A DNA stretch of 31,123 bases from JBBSQE01 sp038258095. GTDB lineage: Bacteria > Actinomycetota > Thermoleophilia > Solirubrobacterales > 70-9. The stretch is taken from the NCBI GenBank assembly GCA_038258095.1, contig JBBSQE010000010.1:1-31123 (forward strand). Direction: 5' to 3'. The notes beneath the pieces are model-generated. The model did no database searches, was not told where the DNA came from, and saw only the letters and a list, made by a program, of their open reading frames with translations. The translations under genes were made by a program, and so were the position numbers. Shown piece after piece: positions 22,010 through 28,953 of this stretch; the first letter of the stretch is position 1, and each line of letters starts with the position of its first letter.

Positions 22010-22576
22010 GTGCCCCGCTCGGACATCAGAGAAACCCTGATCTCCGAGCTTCGCGAGCACTCGCTGATCCTCGGCGAGGTCGTCCTATCGAGCGGCGCCA
22101 CGGCGCAGTACTACGTTGACGCGCGCCGGACGCTGATGCGGCCGGCGGGCTTTCGCGCCGCCGGGGAGCTGATCGCTGAGCACGCGACCGAAGTCGGCGC
22201 GACCGCTGTCGGCGGCCCCGTGATGGCGGCGATCCCGCTCGCCTGCGCAGCGATCGCCGTGCCACAGGGTGAGGAGCTCGTCGGCTTCTTCGTTCGCAGG
22301 GAGCGCAAGGAGCATGGACTCCAGCGCTGGGTCGAGGGCCCGGTCGAAGCGGGAACCAAGGTGCTTGTCGTCGAGGACACGGTTACGACCGGCGGCTCCA
22401 CGGCGGGCGCGATCCAGCGCATCCGCGAGGAGGGCCTCGAGATCCAGGGCGTGCTCCGCGTCGTTGACCGGCTTGCCGGGGGCGGCGAGAGGATCGAGGC
22501 GGCCGCGGAGGCCCCCTACCGCGCCCTGGTGACGATCGACGACATCTATCCGGATCGGCCCGACCGCGAAGGCTGA
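22010..22576 (+). CDS. pyrE: Orotate phosphoribosyltransferase
   Basis: Converts orotate plus PRPP to orotidine monophosphate in pyrimidine synthesis. The 188-residue protein has the orotate-site region SSGATAQYYVDARR, the catalytic loop RRERKEHGLQRWVEG (Lys100 area) and the PRPP-binding motif VLVVEDTVTTGGST (118-131). Length and motifs are normal. GTG 22010 has no Shine-Dalgarno and a TAGGAT box seven bases upstream. No other pyrimidine gene is adjacent. Confidence 0.94.
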   Translation: MPRSDIRETLISELREHSLILGEVVLSSGATAQYYVDARRTLMRPAGFRAAGELIAEHATEVGATAVGGPVMAAIPLACAAIAVPQGEELVGFFVRRERKEHGLQRWVEGPVEAGTKVLVVEDTVTTGGSTAGAIQRIREEGLEIQGVLRVVDRLAGGGERIEAAAEAPYRALVTIDDIYPDRPDREG

Positions 22577-22607
22577 GCGCCGGGGCGATCCGCTCAGGTG
22601 CGATTCG

Positions 22608-22647
22608 TTGACTGGGGAAATTTGTCCTGTACCGTTCTGGACAGGAC
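22608..22647 (+). promoter_or_regulatory. Strong promoter with overlapping inverted-repeat operator
   Basis: TTGACT (22608-22613) and TACCGT (22630-22635) are spaced by 16 bases, the best sigma-70-type promoter in the window. A perfect inverted repeat, GTCCTGT (22624-22630) and ACAGGAC (22641-22647) spaced by ten bases, covers the -10 box and the expected start site near 22,642. This placement suits a repressor operator. The same arms could also form a hairpin if transcription began further upstream. Confidence 0.6.
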
Positions 22648-22658
22648 TTCGTCGACGG

Positions 22659-22748
22659 ATGGATCGGTCGGTCGCACGGGGGAGTTGGGTTTGGACAGTG
22701 GACTCGCGGCAAGGCATGAGGCCTCTGAGCTGGACCCGTGATCAGTAG
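22659..22748 (+). other. Possible 29-codon upstream reading frame
   Basis: Between the promoter and the zinc-ribbon gene, ATG 22659 opens a 29-codon frame ending at TAG 22746-22748 and containing three Trp codons (SWVWT and SWTRDQ). No Shine-Dalgarno is visible. It could be a leader peptide or mere chance. A shorter TTG frame with a better GGGGGAG upstream lies near 22,693. Confidence 0.15.
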
Positions 22749-22758
22749 ATCGAGCCGC

Positions 22759-22968
22759 ATGAAGACCGACCACGCCACCCATCGTCCAGAATCCGGGTCA
22801 CGCCAGTACCAGGTGTGCTCGGTCTGCCACCGCTGGTATGAGGCCGAGGGTCTTCCGTGGTGGGACGACCGCTGCGGCGAGTGCGACGAGGCGCGCCGGA
22901 CGCGCACTCACGTGAGGGCCCGCCCGCCCGCTCCCGCACCGCCGCCAGCCCAGGACGTCCTGGGCTAG
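22759..22968 (+). CDS. Small zinc-ribbon protein, unknown function
   Basis: A 69-residue protein with two CxxC knuckles, CSVCHRWYEAEG and WWDDRCGECDEARR, typical of a rubredoxin-like or zinc-ribbon fold, flanked by a basic stretch and a Pro/Ala-rich tail. ATG 22759 is chosen because the zinc motifs follow at a normal distance; an in-frame GTG at 22738 is the alternative. About 110 bases upstream is a strong promoter with an operator-like inverted repeat, so expression seems regulated. The TAG stop overlaps the convergent gene's TAG in a shared CTAG. DNA, RNA or protein binding are all possible. Confidence 0.6.
   Translation: MKTDHATHRPESGSRQYQVCSVCHRWYEAEGLPWWDDRCGECDEARRTRTHVRARPPAPAPPPAQDVLG
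22947..22966. terminator. Perfect 20-bp palindrome at a convergent gene junction
   Basis: AGCCCAGGACGTCCTGGGCT is identical to its reverse complement. It ends inside the CTAG that carries both convergent stop codons (22965-22968). As RNA it would form a very stable stem in either direction, so it is a plausible bidirectional terminator. Confidence 0.5.
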
Positions 22969-23501
22969 AAACCGCTGTAGTCGTCCTCGTCCGGTGGAGC
23001 GCCGAAATAAGGAATCGTGATGTGGGTCAGTGGGCCGATCAGGACGGCATAGGCGACCGTCCCGATCCCGATCGTGCCGCCGAGGATGACCCCGGAGGCC
23101 AGCACGGTCACCTCGACTACGGTCCGCACGGCACGAATCGACCATCCGCGCGCGTCGACGAGACCTGTAGTCAGCCCGTCCCGCGGGCCGGGTCCGAGGC
23201 CGGCGCCGATGTAGGCCCCGGTCGCGATTCCGTTGAGCACGATGCCGGCCGCCATGCACGCGTAGCGGGCGCCCAGCGCCTCCGGCGGGCCAAACGAGGC
23301 GAGGACGAAGTTGACCACCAGCCCGATGACGATGACGTTGCTGAGCGTCCCGAAACCCGGGCGCTGGCGCATCGGGATCCACGCGAGGAGGACGACTGCC
23401 CCGACGATGATCGTCCAGGTCCCGATCGGGAGGCCGAACGTGCGTGAAAGGCCCTGGTGGAGCGTGTCCCAGGGATCGAGCCCGAGGTCGCTCAGGACCA
23501 T
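22965..23501 (-). CDS. YczE/YitT-type membrane protein, N-terminus unresolved
   Basis: Multipass membrane protein of the YczE-like family (function unknown; some members sit beside transporters), with LGLDPWDTLHQGLS, GLPIGTWTIIVGAVVLL and an internal GPGPRDGLTTGL. 178 residues run from ATG 23501, shorter than the usual about 200-215. The missing part is present upstream in the same frame (PKRLIQLYAGLVLYGTSNAL, a good first helix), continuous back to the TAG of the FAD gene at 23588, but that stretch has no ATG, GTG or TTG. The true start is therefore unusual, mutated or hidden by an indel. The stop overlaps the zinc-ribbon stop. Confidence 0.75.
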   Translation of the reverse strand: MVLSDLGLDPWDTLHQGLSRTFGLPIGTWTIIVGAVVLLAWIPMRQRPGFGTLSNVIVIGLVVNFVLASFGPPEALGARYACMAAGIVLNGIATGAYIGAGLGPGPRDGLTTGLVDARGWSIRAVRTVVEVTVLASGVILGGTIGIGTVAYAVLIGPLTHITIPYFGAPPDEDDYSGF

Positions 23502-23585
23502 CAGCGCGTTGCTGGTGCCGTAGAGGACCAGTCCCGCATAGAGCTGGATGAGGCGCTTCGGAAGCGCGAGGCTGGAGATGCCCGG

Positions 23586-24788
23586 CTACCGGTTGCGCAC
23601 GAGGCCGGCGAGCATGCGCGGGCTCAGGATCGTGAGTGGGGAAGCGCGGCGACTGCCGATCGCCTCGAACCTCGGGCGGACGCGTTCGTCCCGGGCAGCG
23701 GTCTTCCAGAGGCGCCGCTCCAGGAGGCTCGCGGGCCGCCCGGACGAGTAGTCCGCGATCGTGAAGTGGTGAGGGAGGAGCCGCCTGCGGTGCACGCGGC
23801 GGTAGCGATCGAGGGCCGCGTCGAGGTCGCCTCCGCCCGCGAGGGCGTCGCCAGTCTCCTCCACCAGCCAATCAGCGCTCTGGAACGCCCATCCGCAGCC
23901 GATGCCCCACAACGGGTCGCCGGCGAGCGCAGCGTCCCCGACGAACGCCACCCCCGGCTTCGCGGCGGGGCGGGCCACGTTCGGCAGGTCGAGCTTGCCG
24001 AGGAGCTTTGACTCCATCGTCGCGTGACGGAGATCAGGCCCGTCGGGCAGCGACCGGATCAGCCGCAGGTAGGCGGCCTTGCGGCCGGCCTTGAAGTCGG
24101 GAAGACGGTCGCGGTGAGGGGCGACGAGGAGGAGATCCAGACCACCCTCATTGGGAAAGAGATAGGCCGCGTCCGGCTCGAGCAGCCACATACGGGAAAC
24201 CTCGCTCGGGGGTCGGATCCCCTTCCAGTACGCCCAGTAGAAGAAGCGCCCGTGGGGTTTGACCCGGCCCGGGACGCGGGCGAACCGCGCGACGTCCGAA
24301 CCCCGTCCGTCGGCTCCCACGACGAGGTCCGCGCTGATCTCGCGTTCGGTGTGGGCGCTGTTCTCGACCCTCACGCCCGAAGGTCGTCCATTGCCGAGCA
24401 GACCCGTCGTGGTCCAGCCGCCCATGAGCTCGACGCCTGATGTCTCCGCGGCGAGCTTGCGCAAGGCGGGATCAAGCCTCTGGCGCGTGATGTTGAAACC
24501 GTAGGGCGCACCGGAGGTCGCAGGGATCCAGCCGCTGTAAGTGGTCCAGAGGTCGATCGAGTTGTGGATTGCCCCCCGATCCTCGAGCAGCGGTGCGAGG
24601 CCGAGCTTCTCGATCGTCGGCGTGGCGCTCGACTGGATGAAGTGGGTGCAGACGGTTTTGTACGCGTCGGGGTCGGGGCGCTTTTCGATCAGCGCGACCT
24701 TTGCTCCGCGCTGGGCGTAGAGCCGTGCCGCCGTGCAGCCGGCCGTGCTCGCCCCGACGACCGCGACGTCGAAATCGCGGCCGGCCAT
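23586..24788 (-). CDS. FAD-dependent oxidoreductase (geranylgeranyl-reductase/monooxygenase type)
   Basis: Flavoprotein of the PHBH/geranylgeranyl-reductase fold, 400 residues. FAD-binding DVAVVGASTAGCTAARLY (Gly12 and Gly17 region), the ribose-binding Glu35 (VALIEKR), ADLVVGADGRGSDVAR and the second FAD motif FVGDAALAGDPLWGIGCGWA are all present. Members reduce prenyl chains or hydroxylate/halogenate aromatic and lipid substrates; the substrate here is unknown. ATG 24788 overlaps the SnoaL-like stop by one base (TGATG), so the two are translationally coupled, pointing to a shared small-molecule pathway. Confidence 0.88.
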   Translation of the reverse strand: MAGRDFDVAVVGASTAGCTAARLYAQRGAKVALIEKRPDPDAYKTVCTHFIQSSATPTIEKLGLAPLLEDRGAIHNSIDLWTTYSGWIPATSGAPYGFNITRQRLDPALRKLAAETSGVELMGGWTTTGLLGNGRPSGVRVENSAHTEREISADLVVGADGRGSDVARFARVPGRVKPHGRFFYWAYWKGIRPPSEVSRMWLLEPDAAYLFPNEGGLDLLLVAPHRDRLPDFKAGRKAAYLRLIRSLPDGPDLRHATMESKLLGKLDLPNVARPAAKPGVAFVGDAALAGDPLWGIGCGWAFQSADWLVEETGDALAGGGDLDAALDRYRRVHRRRLLPHHFTIADYSSGRPASLLERRLWKTAARDERVRPRFEAIGSRRASPLTILSPRMLAGLVRNR

Positions 24789-25303
24789 CAGCGCTTGAAG
24801 CGGACCTGCAGGCGCTGCATCGCGACCGCCATCTTCTCGGCGCGGCTGCCCGGCGTCGGCATCAGCTCGAGTTGCAGGGCGATCTCGCTCATGTTGTAGA
24901 GAGCGCGGTAGTGAGCGATCTTCCCGTCGCGCATCTGCCACAGGTCGACGCCCTCGATATCGATGCGCGCCCCGGTTGCCGCGAAGCCCGGCGGGTCGAT
25001 GTCGCCCCGCATCGTGCCTGTCATTCGCCACGCCCAGGAAACGAGATCACCGGTGGCGGTGAGGTGCGCGGGGTCAGCTTCGTCGAACGCAAGGTCGGGA
25101 AAAGTGCGGAAGCTCCGGCGCATGAACTCCTGGACCTCACCTATCCCGCGTGCGGGCGCCGGCAGGGCGGGGTCATGCCAGACGATGTCGTCCGTGAGGA
25201 GATTCGCCATCGCGTCGGTGTCGCATTCCCTCCAAGCCGCCATGTAGGTCTGGGTGAATGTCTTGAGCTCTTCGCCAACCTGGGTGACTTCGCTTGGATT
25301 CAT
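24788..25303 (-). CDS. SnoaL-like (NTF2-fold) ester cyclase-type protein
   Basis: A 171-residue NTF2-fold protein of the SnoaL/ester-cyclase type. Typical features are YMAAWRECDTDAMANLLTDD, IVWHDPALPAPARG, FMRRSFRTFPDLAF and MRDGKIAHYRALYNM. SnoaL relatives cyclise polyketides, but many homologues have unknown roles. It is the first gene of a two-gene unit with the FAD oxidoreductase, reminiscent of tailoring enzymes. ATG 25303 has TAGGCT seven bases upstream and no Shine-Dalgarno, so the mRNA is probably leaderless. Confidence 0.82.
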   Translation of the reverse strand: MNPSEVTQVGEELKTFTQTYMAAWRECDTDAMANLLTDDIVWHDPALPAPARGIGEVQEFMRRSFRTFPDLAFDEADPAHLTATGDLVSWAWRMTGTMRGDIDPPGFAATGARIDIEGVDLWQMRDGKIAHYRALYNMSEIALQLELMPTPGSRAEKMAVAMQRLQVRFKR

Positions 25304-25310
25304 GGAAGCG

Positions 25311-25316
25311 AGCCTA
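25311..25316 (-). promoter_or_regulatory. Putative -10 box of the SnoaL-FAD unit
   Basis: TAGGCT on the minus strand, seven bases before the ATG at 25303. Confidence 0.4.
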
Positions 25317-25429
25317 GTGCCGGGCCGAGTTGGCCGCAAACCGTGATCTTGGTGTGGGCGCCGTGTCTACAGGGTGCGGCCTCGGCATTTCGGACCGGTG
25401 CAGCTCTAAACGCGACATGGAGGTTGACC

Positions 25430-26371
25430 GTGGGGGATCGAGGAGAGCAGAGGACGAAACGACGCCAGGGCTTCAAGCAGAAATTCCTGCCGGCGCTGAT
25501 CTGCTTGGGGGCCGTCGCGGCTACGTCGCTGGCCATGGCCGGGATGACCCTCAGCGCCGTGCCGGCGGCGACCAACCCGCTCAAGCTCCCACTCGGGGAC
25601 GGCCAGTACTCGACCGCGAAGGCCGAGCGTGGCTCGATCTATCTCTGTCATGCCAACCCGGGCGGTGGCGGAGCGCAGGTCAACGGCCCGTGGATCAAGT
25701 CCGATGGCACCTGGGATTCGACCGCGAAGACGACGGTCGACGGATCGGTCAAGTGGCCGAGTGCGTTTGCAAGATTCAAGATCCGAGGGCGGTACCGCTA
25801 CGTCGCCAGCAACAGCCTCCCGACCAGGCACACGACCGGCACCTTCCCGATCGCCCCGACCGATGACGCCTACCAGTACGACCGCAACCCGTCCGGCATC
25901 ACCGCGCAGACCTCGCGCTATGTCCTCAGGGCGAAGCCGCGCAAGGGGAAGCCGCAGTGCATCGGTGGAGAGGTCGGCATCGCGCGCAACGGCGTCCACA
26001 TCTACGACGGGCTCGATGCGCTCCTTCGCGACGCCCCAGCGCACGAACTGCAGGACCACTGCGACGGTCACCCGAACCAGCAGGGCTACCACTACCACCA
26101 GATTCCGCCCTGCCTCTACGCCGGCCAGTCGAAGCGCCGCCTGTCGGGCCTCGTCGGGTTCGCCTACGACGGCTTCCCGCTCTACGGCCCGCGCGGCGCC
26201 GGCGGCAAGATGCTCGACAACGACGATCTGGACGTCTGCCATGGGCGCACGAGCCGGGTCTGGCTCGACGGCCGCTGGCAGAAGACCTACCACTATGTGG
26301 CGACGCTCGAGTACCCCTACACGGTCGGGTGCTTCCGCGGGACCGTGATCGCGGCGGGTGTGCCGCGCTGA
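25430..26371 (+). CDS. Exported YHYH-domain protein
   Basis: A 313-residue protein with a basic N-terminus, a hydrophobic segment (about 19-45) acting as signal peptide or anchor, and a YHYH domain: DHCDGHPNQQGYHYHQIPPC (YHYH at 220-223), GLVGFAYDGFPLYGPRG and a Cys-rich C-terminal part. The His/Cys clustering suggests metal binding, but the family function is unknown. The start is GTG 25430, with TGGAGG six bases upstream; TTG 25424 is an alternative. The 126 bases before it also hold the divergent SnoaL promoter. Unlike many neighbours it has a Shine-Dalgarno. Confidence 0.82.
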   Translation: MGDRGEQRTKRRQGFKQKFLPALICLGAVAATSLAMAGMTLSAVPAATNPLKLPLGDGQYSTAKAERGSIYLCHANPGGGGAQVNGPWIKSDGTWDSTAKTTVDGSVKWPSAFARFKIRGRYRYVASNSLPTRHTTGTFPIAPTDDAYQYDRNPSGITAQTSRYVLRAKPRKGKPQCIGGEVGIARNGVHIYDGLDALLRDAPAHELQDHCDGHPNQQGYHYHQIPPCLYAGQSKRRLSGLVGFAYDGFPLYGPRGAGGKMLDNDDLDVCHGRTSRVWLDGRWQKTYHYVATLEYPYTVGCFRGTVIAAGVPR

Positions 26372-26418
26372 GCCGCCCGCATGTGATCCGGCGCACCTTG
26401 CCGGTGATGTCCGGCCAC

Positions 26419-26424
26419 TAACCT
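26419..26424 (+). promoter_or_regulatory. Putative -10 box of the gene at 26432
   Basis: TAACCT seven bases before the ATG, with no Shine-Dalgarno between. Confidence 0.4.
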
Positions 26425-26431
26425 CGGGTCC

Positions 26432-26890
26432 ATGGCGATCACTCGAGAAGAGGCGCAGGAGCAGATCCTCGAGGAGCTGACCGCGGCGACCGACCGGATA
26501 GCCCTCGCGGTCGCATGCCTGGGCGAGGCCTACGAGCTCCTCTCTGACGATGCCGGCGACCGTCTCGAGGCGGAGATCTTCCGCCCGGCGCAGAAGGCCT
26601 ACGGCCGCGCCAAGCGCACCCATGACGGGTTCGCCCAGCGGGTCGACCGCCCGACGATGATTCTCGAGCCCCCCTCAGCCGGCCGCAGCTCCCAGGGGGT
26701 TCAGTCCTTCGTCGACCGCGCAGTCGAGGCCTCCGGAGACGCGGATCAGATGGTCGCCGAGATCCAGGACTCGATGATGCCGATCGAGTTCGGCGACGCC
26801 GAGCTCCGCGCCGGCCTGGCCGGAGTGCGCGAACAGCTCTCGGGCATCCCCCGTGCAGCAGCGCCGTTCCTGAGCACGCTCGGGCGCTGA
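26432..26890 (+). CDS. Hypothetical helical protein
   Basis: A 152-residue soluble, acidic, mostly helical protein of no recognised family. It begins MAITREEAQEQILEELTAAT, with AVACLGEAYELLSDDAGDRL and a second helical half VQSFVDRAVEASGDADQM. No signal peptide, membrane segment or metal motif is visible. Codon use matches neighbours, so it is likely real. It stands alone: a TAACCT box precedes it and a GC-rich hairpin separates it from the convergent lipoprotein gene. Confidence 0.75.
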   Translation: MAITREEAQEQILEELTAATDRIALAVACLGEAYELLSDDAGDRLEAEIFRPAQKAYGRAKRTHDGFAQRVDRPTMILEPPSAGRSSQGVQSFVDRAVEASGDADQMVAEIQDSMMPIEFGDAELRAGLAGVREQLSGIPRAAAPFLSTLGR

Positions 26891-26892
26891 AG

Positions 26893-26907
26893 CCCCCGGG
26901 CCGGGGG
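26893..26907. terminator. GC hairpin between convergent genes
   Basis: CCCCC (26893-26897) and GGGGG (26903-26907) around GGGCC, between the stop at 26890 and the convergent stop at 26911. No U-tract is present. Confidence 0.4.
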
Positions 26908-26910
26908 GTC

Positions 26911-27897
26911 TCAGCAGCCGGTTGAGCTGCCCACCAGCGGGCCAGCTCTTTCAGCGACCCACTGGGCGACCTGAGAGGCATCCTCCTGCCCGGTTCCGAA
27001 ATCGCCATTGTCCGGTAGGACCGCGATGCTCACCACCACCTGATGTCCGGAGAGCGTCATGGTGCCCATCTGCCTCAGCAGGTAGCGACCATCGGTTCCC
27101 GGCCCCCAGCCTCCCTTCCAGCGTGCCGGGACACCTGCGGAGCCGAAGCCCCACGGGTCCGAAGTCACCCGCGACATCTCGTTCAGCAGGTAGTCGCGAG
27201 TCGCTGCCGAGCTGATGCATCCTCCCGCAAGGGCCGCCATGAACCGCTCCTGCTCGGCCAGTGACCAATCGGTCTGCCCGTAGGTCGAGAAGCTCTCACG
27301 TCCCTGCGTCGATACGACCGTGGTTTCGTCGCCCGCCTTTCGCAGTTCCTCCTGGACGGCCGAGGACGCCCCCGCAAGGCCTCCATGAGTCCGCTCAAGG
27401 GAGTCGAAGAGGGCCGCCGCAGCATCGTTGTCAGAGAGCGTGATCGCCCGGTTGATCAGGTCATCCTGCGCGGAGCTGATGCGGTTCGGTCCTCCCGCCT
27501 CTTCCAGCACCCTCAGGGCGATGGGGATCTTGATCGTCGACCATGCCGAACCGGACGTGAGTGTGCCGGCGGTGGCCGTTGGGCCGCCGAGACCCGGAGG
27601 ACCGATCGCCACGCCAACCTCCGCTCCGAGCTGGCTCCCGAGGGCATTGAGCCCCGCGAGTCCTCCCCCACCCGTCGCGGTGGAACCGCCCGAGGGAGGA
27701 CCAGCCGGACGACCCGGCTGATGCCCCGCCGAGGCGGGAGGCATCGGCCCGTTGATGGTGGGACCTCTGCTCCCAGGCCGCTCCCGCGCGATTGCGCCCC
27801 CGTCGGAGATCGCATCGGTGCCGGTGCGTGACTCGCCCGAGCCGCAACTGCAGAGCAAGAAGAGGCTGGCCAGAACGGTTATCGAGATCTTTCCCAC
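26911..27897 (-). CDS. Lipoprotein with class A beta-lactamase-like serine hydrolase domain
   Basis: A 328-residue probable lipoprotein: a short hydrophobic leader with lipobox-like LLCSC (Cys18), a long Gly/Pro/Ser-rich linker (about 20-85), then a beta-lactamase/transpeptidase-like fold. SxxK is STIK (Ser120, Lys123), the SDN loop is LSDNDAA (155-157), and the KTG position reads WKGG. The omega-loop Glu of true class A beta-lactamases is not obvious, so it may be a wall-processing or inactive homologue. GTG 27897 has TACATT six bases upstream. The gene starts only 18 bases after the 3' end of tRNA-Arg on the same strand. Confidence 0.8.
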   Translation of the reverse strand: MGKISITVLASLFLLCSCGSGESRTGTDAISDGGAIARERPGSRGPTINGPMPPASAGHQPGRPAGPPSGGSTATGGGGLAGLNALGSQLGAEVGVAIGPPGLGGPTATAGTLTSGSAWSTIKIPIALRVLEEAGGPNRISSAQDDLINRAITLSDNDAAAALFDSLERTHGGLAGASSAVQEELRKAGDETTVVSTQGRESFSTYGQTDWSLAEQERFMAALAGGCISSAATRDYLLNEMSRVTSDPWGFGSAGVPARWKGGWGPGTDGRYLLRQMGTMTLSGHQVVVSIAVLPDNGDFGTGQEDASQVAQWVAERAGPLVGSSTGC

Positions 27898-27903
27898 CGG
27901 CGC

Positions 27904-27909
27904 AATGTA
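27904..27909 (-). promoter_or_regulatory. Putative -10 box between tRNA-Arg and the lipoprotein gene
   Basis: TACATT on the minus strand, six bases before GTG 27897. Its -35 region would fall inside the T-arm of the tRNA gene. Confidence 0.4.
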
Positions 27910-27915
27910 ACGGCA

Positions 27916-27989
<74 letters not shown>

Positions 27990-28081
27990 TGAAGAGAAAT
28001 CGTATCCGGGGTTGCGAATGCCACGCCCCGGGTATGGCCTTGGTGTCTCGCAACATGGATGTCCAACCAAGGAGAGAAAAC

Positions 28082-28180
28082 ATGGGCGCACTCGCACTAC
28101 CCGTCGCTTCGATAGGACCGATCATCGGGATTCTCGTCGTGATCATCCTCGTCATCATCGTGCTCCGGCTGGTGCTCTAG
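28082..28180 (+). CDS. 32-residue hydrophobic membrane peptide
   Basis: A very short gene: ATG 28082 to TAG 28180. The product starts MGALALPVASIGPIIGILVV and continues IILVIIVLRLVL, a single transmembrane helix with a lone Arg near the end. A strong AAGGAG (28069-28074) lies seven bases before the ATG, the best Shine-Dalgarno in the region. The 92-base gap back to tRNA-Arg contains a weak promoter candidate (TTGCGA 28012-28017, TATGGC 28033-28038). No family is recognised. Single-helix peptides of this kind include type I toxins, small membrane regulators and stress proteins; none can be chosen from sequence. Confidence 0.6.
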   Translation: MGALALPVASIGPIIGILVVIILVIIVLRLVL

Positions 28181-28246
28181 GGCGAGCTCGCTCAGCCGCG
28201 CGGGAGGTTGCTGTCGCCGCCTGAGGGCTCCTTGTCCTCGTCGGCG

Positions 28247-28924
28247 TCAGCGGGCTCCGGCGTCCTCCGACTCCGGTGCGGCCTCGTCGGGATCCGGCTC
28301 GCCGTAGAGCGTCTCCGATGCCAGCTCGCTGGCGCGGCGGTTCCACAGCTTGACCTCGCAGAAGAGGTCGTCGCCGTAGCCGACGAGCGCGTCAAGCGCG
28401 ACGAGGGTGAACCGGCCTTGGGAGATCGGTTCCTGATCGACCGTGGCCTCCTCGATCTGGACGGTGGCCGCGACCGCGCCCTGAAGGAGCGGGCGGCCCC
28501 AGATCAGGGTCATGTCACCGGCCATGCCCTGCTCACCGCGCCAGCGGCCGATCACATCGTCGTTCAGGTCGATGCGCCAGTCCGGGTTGTCCTCGGCGAA
28601 GACGTCCGTGAAGTCGCAGACGGCCCGGAAGTCGGTCGGGTCCCCCTCGGCCGGCTGGACGTAGGAGACGTGGCCGAAGATCTCGATCTCTCCGGCGGCC
28701 GACTCGCTTCGCGCCGTCGCCGGCACCCACGTCCTACCTCCCCAGGCGCGCTCCGGGAACCAGTCGATCTCCTCGAGTTCACCGACGCCGTCGGGCAGGT
28801 CCTCGATCGATGGGACGGCCTCGCGGAGGACCTCGGCCAGTCGCTCGGCGAAGCGCCCGCTCGGCACTCCTTCCTGGGAGTTGTCGGCGACGAAGTGGGG
28901 AAACGGCCTCGGGTCCGGTGGCAT
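28247..28924 (-). CDS. Hypothetical protein, probable frameshift near the C-terminus
   Basis: A 225-residue soluble protein, not assigned to a named family. It has two conserved-looking halves: FVADNSQEGVPSGRFAERLAEV, an aromatic beta-rich middle (VSYVQPAEGDPTDFRAVCDF, DDVIGRWRGEQGMAGDMTLI) and an acidic tail. The frame stops at 28247-28249 right after PESEDAGAR. One base over, a very coding-like acidic tail continues (PEPADADEDKEPSGGD, SNLPRG) to TGA 28194-28192. An extra base near 28,258-28,272 would explain this, giving a corrected end at 28192. TAGGGT lies nine bases before the ATG. Confidence 0.7.
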   Translation of the reverse strand: MPPDPRPFPHFVADNSQEGVPSGRFAERLAEVLREAVPSIEDLPDGVGELEEIDWFPERAWGGRTWVPATARSESAAGEIEIFGHVSYVQPAEGDPTDFRAVCDFTDVFAEDNPDWRIDLNDDVIGRWRGEQGMAGDMTLIWGRPLLQGAVAATVQIEEATVDQEPISQGRFTLVALDALVGYGDDLFCEVKLWNRRASELASETLYGEPDPDEAAPESEDAGAR

Positions 28925-28933
28925 CGCGGAGGC

Positions 28934-28939
28934 ACCCTA
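28934..28939 (-). promoter_or_regulatory. Putative -10 box of the gene ending at 28924
   Basis: TAGGGT on the minus strand, nine bases before the ATG at 28924, in the 29-base gap after galT. Confidence 0.35.
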
Positions 28940-28953
28940 CTCACAAGCGCCTC

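Noticed and set aside
19550..22060. An 836-codon open frame on the minus strand
   Set aside because: It is a shadow of the L,D-transpeptidase, epimerase and peroxidase genes, spans three real genes and has no domain signature.
24701..25429. N-terminal extension of the YHYH gene back to 24701
   Set aside because: The frame is open but antisense to the FAD and SnoaL-like genes. The GTG at 25430 with TGGAGG upstream, followed by a basic N-terminus and hydrophobic segment, is the natural start.
28182..28191. GCGAGCTCGC palindrome between convergent genes as a terminator
   Set aside because: It is a perfect 10-base palindrome but leaves no loop and only a very short stem, within chance expectation for this GC content.
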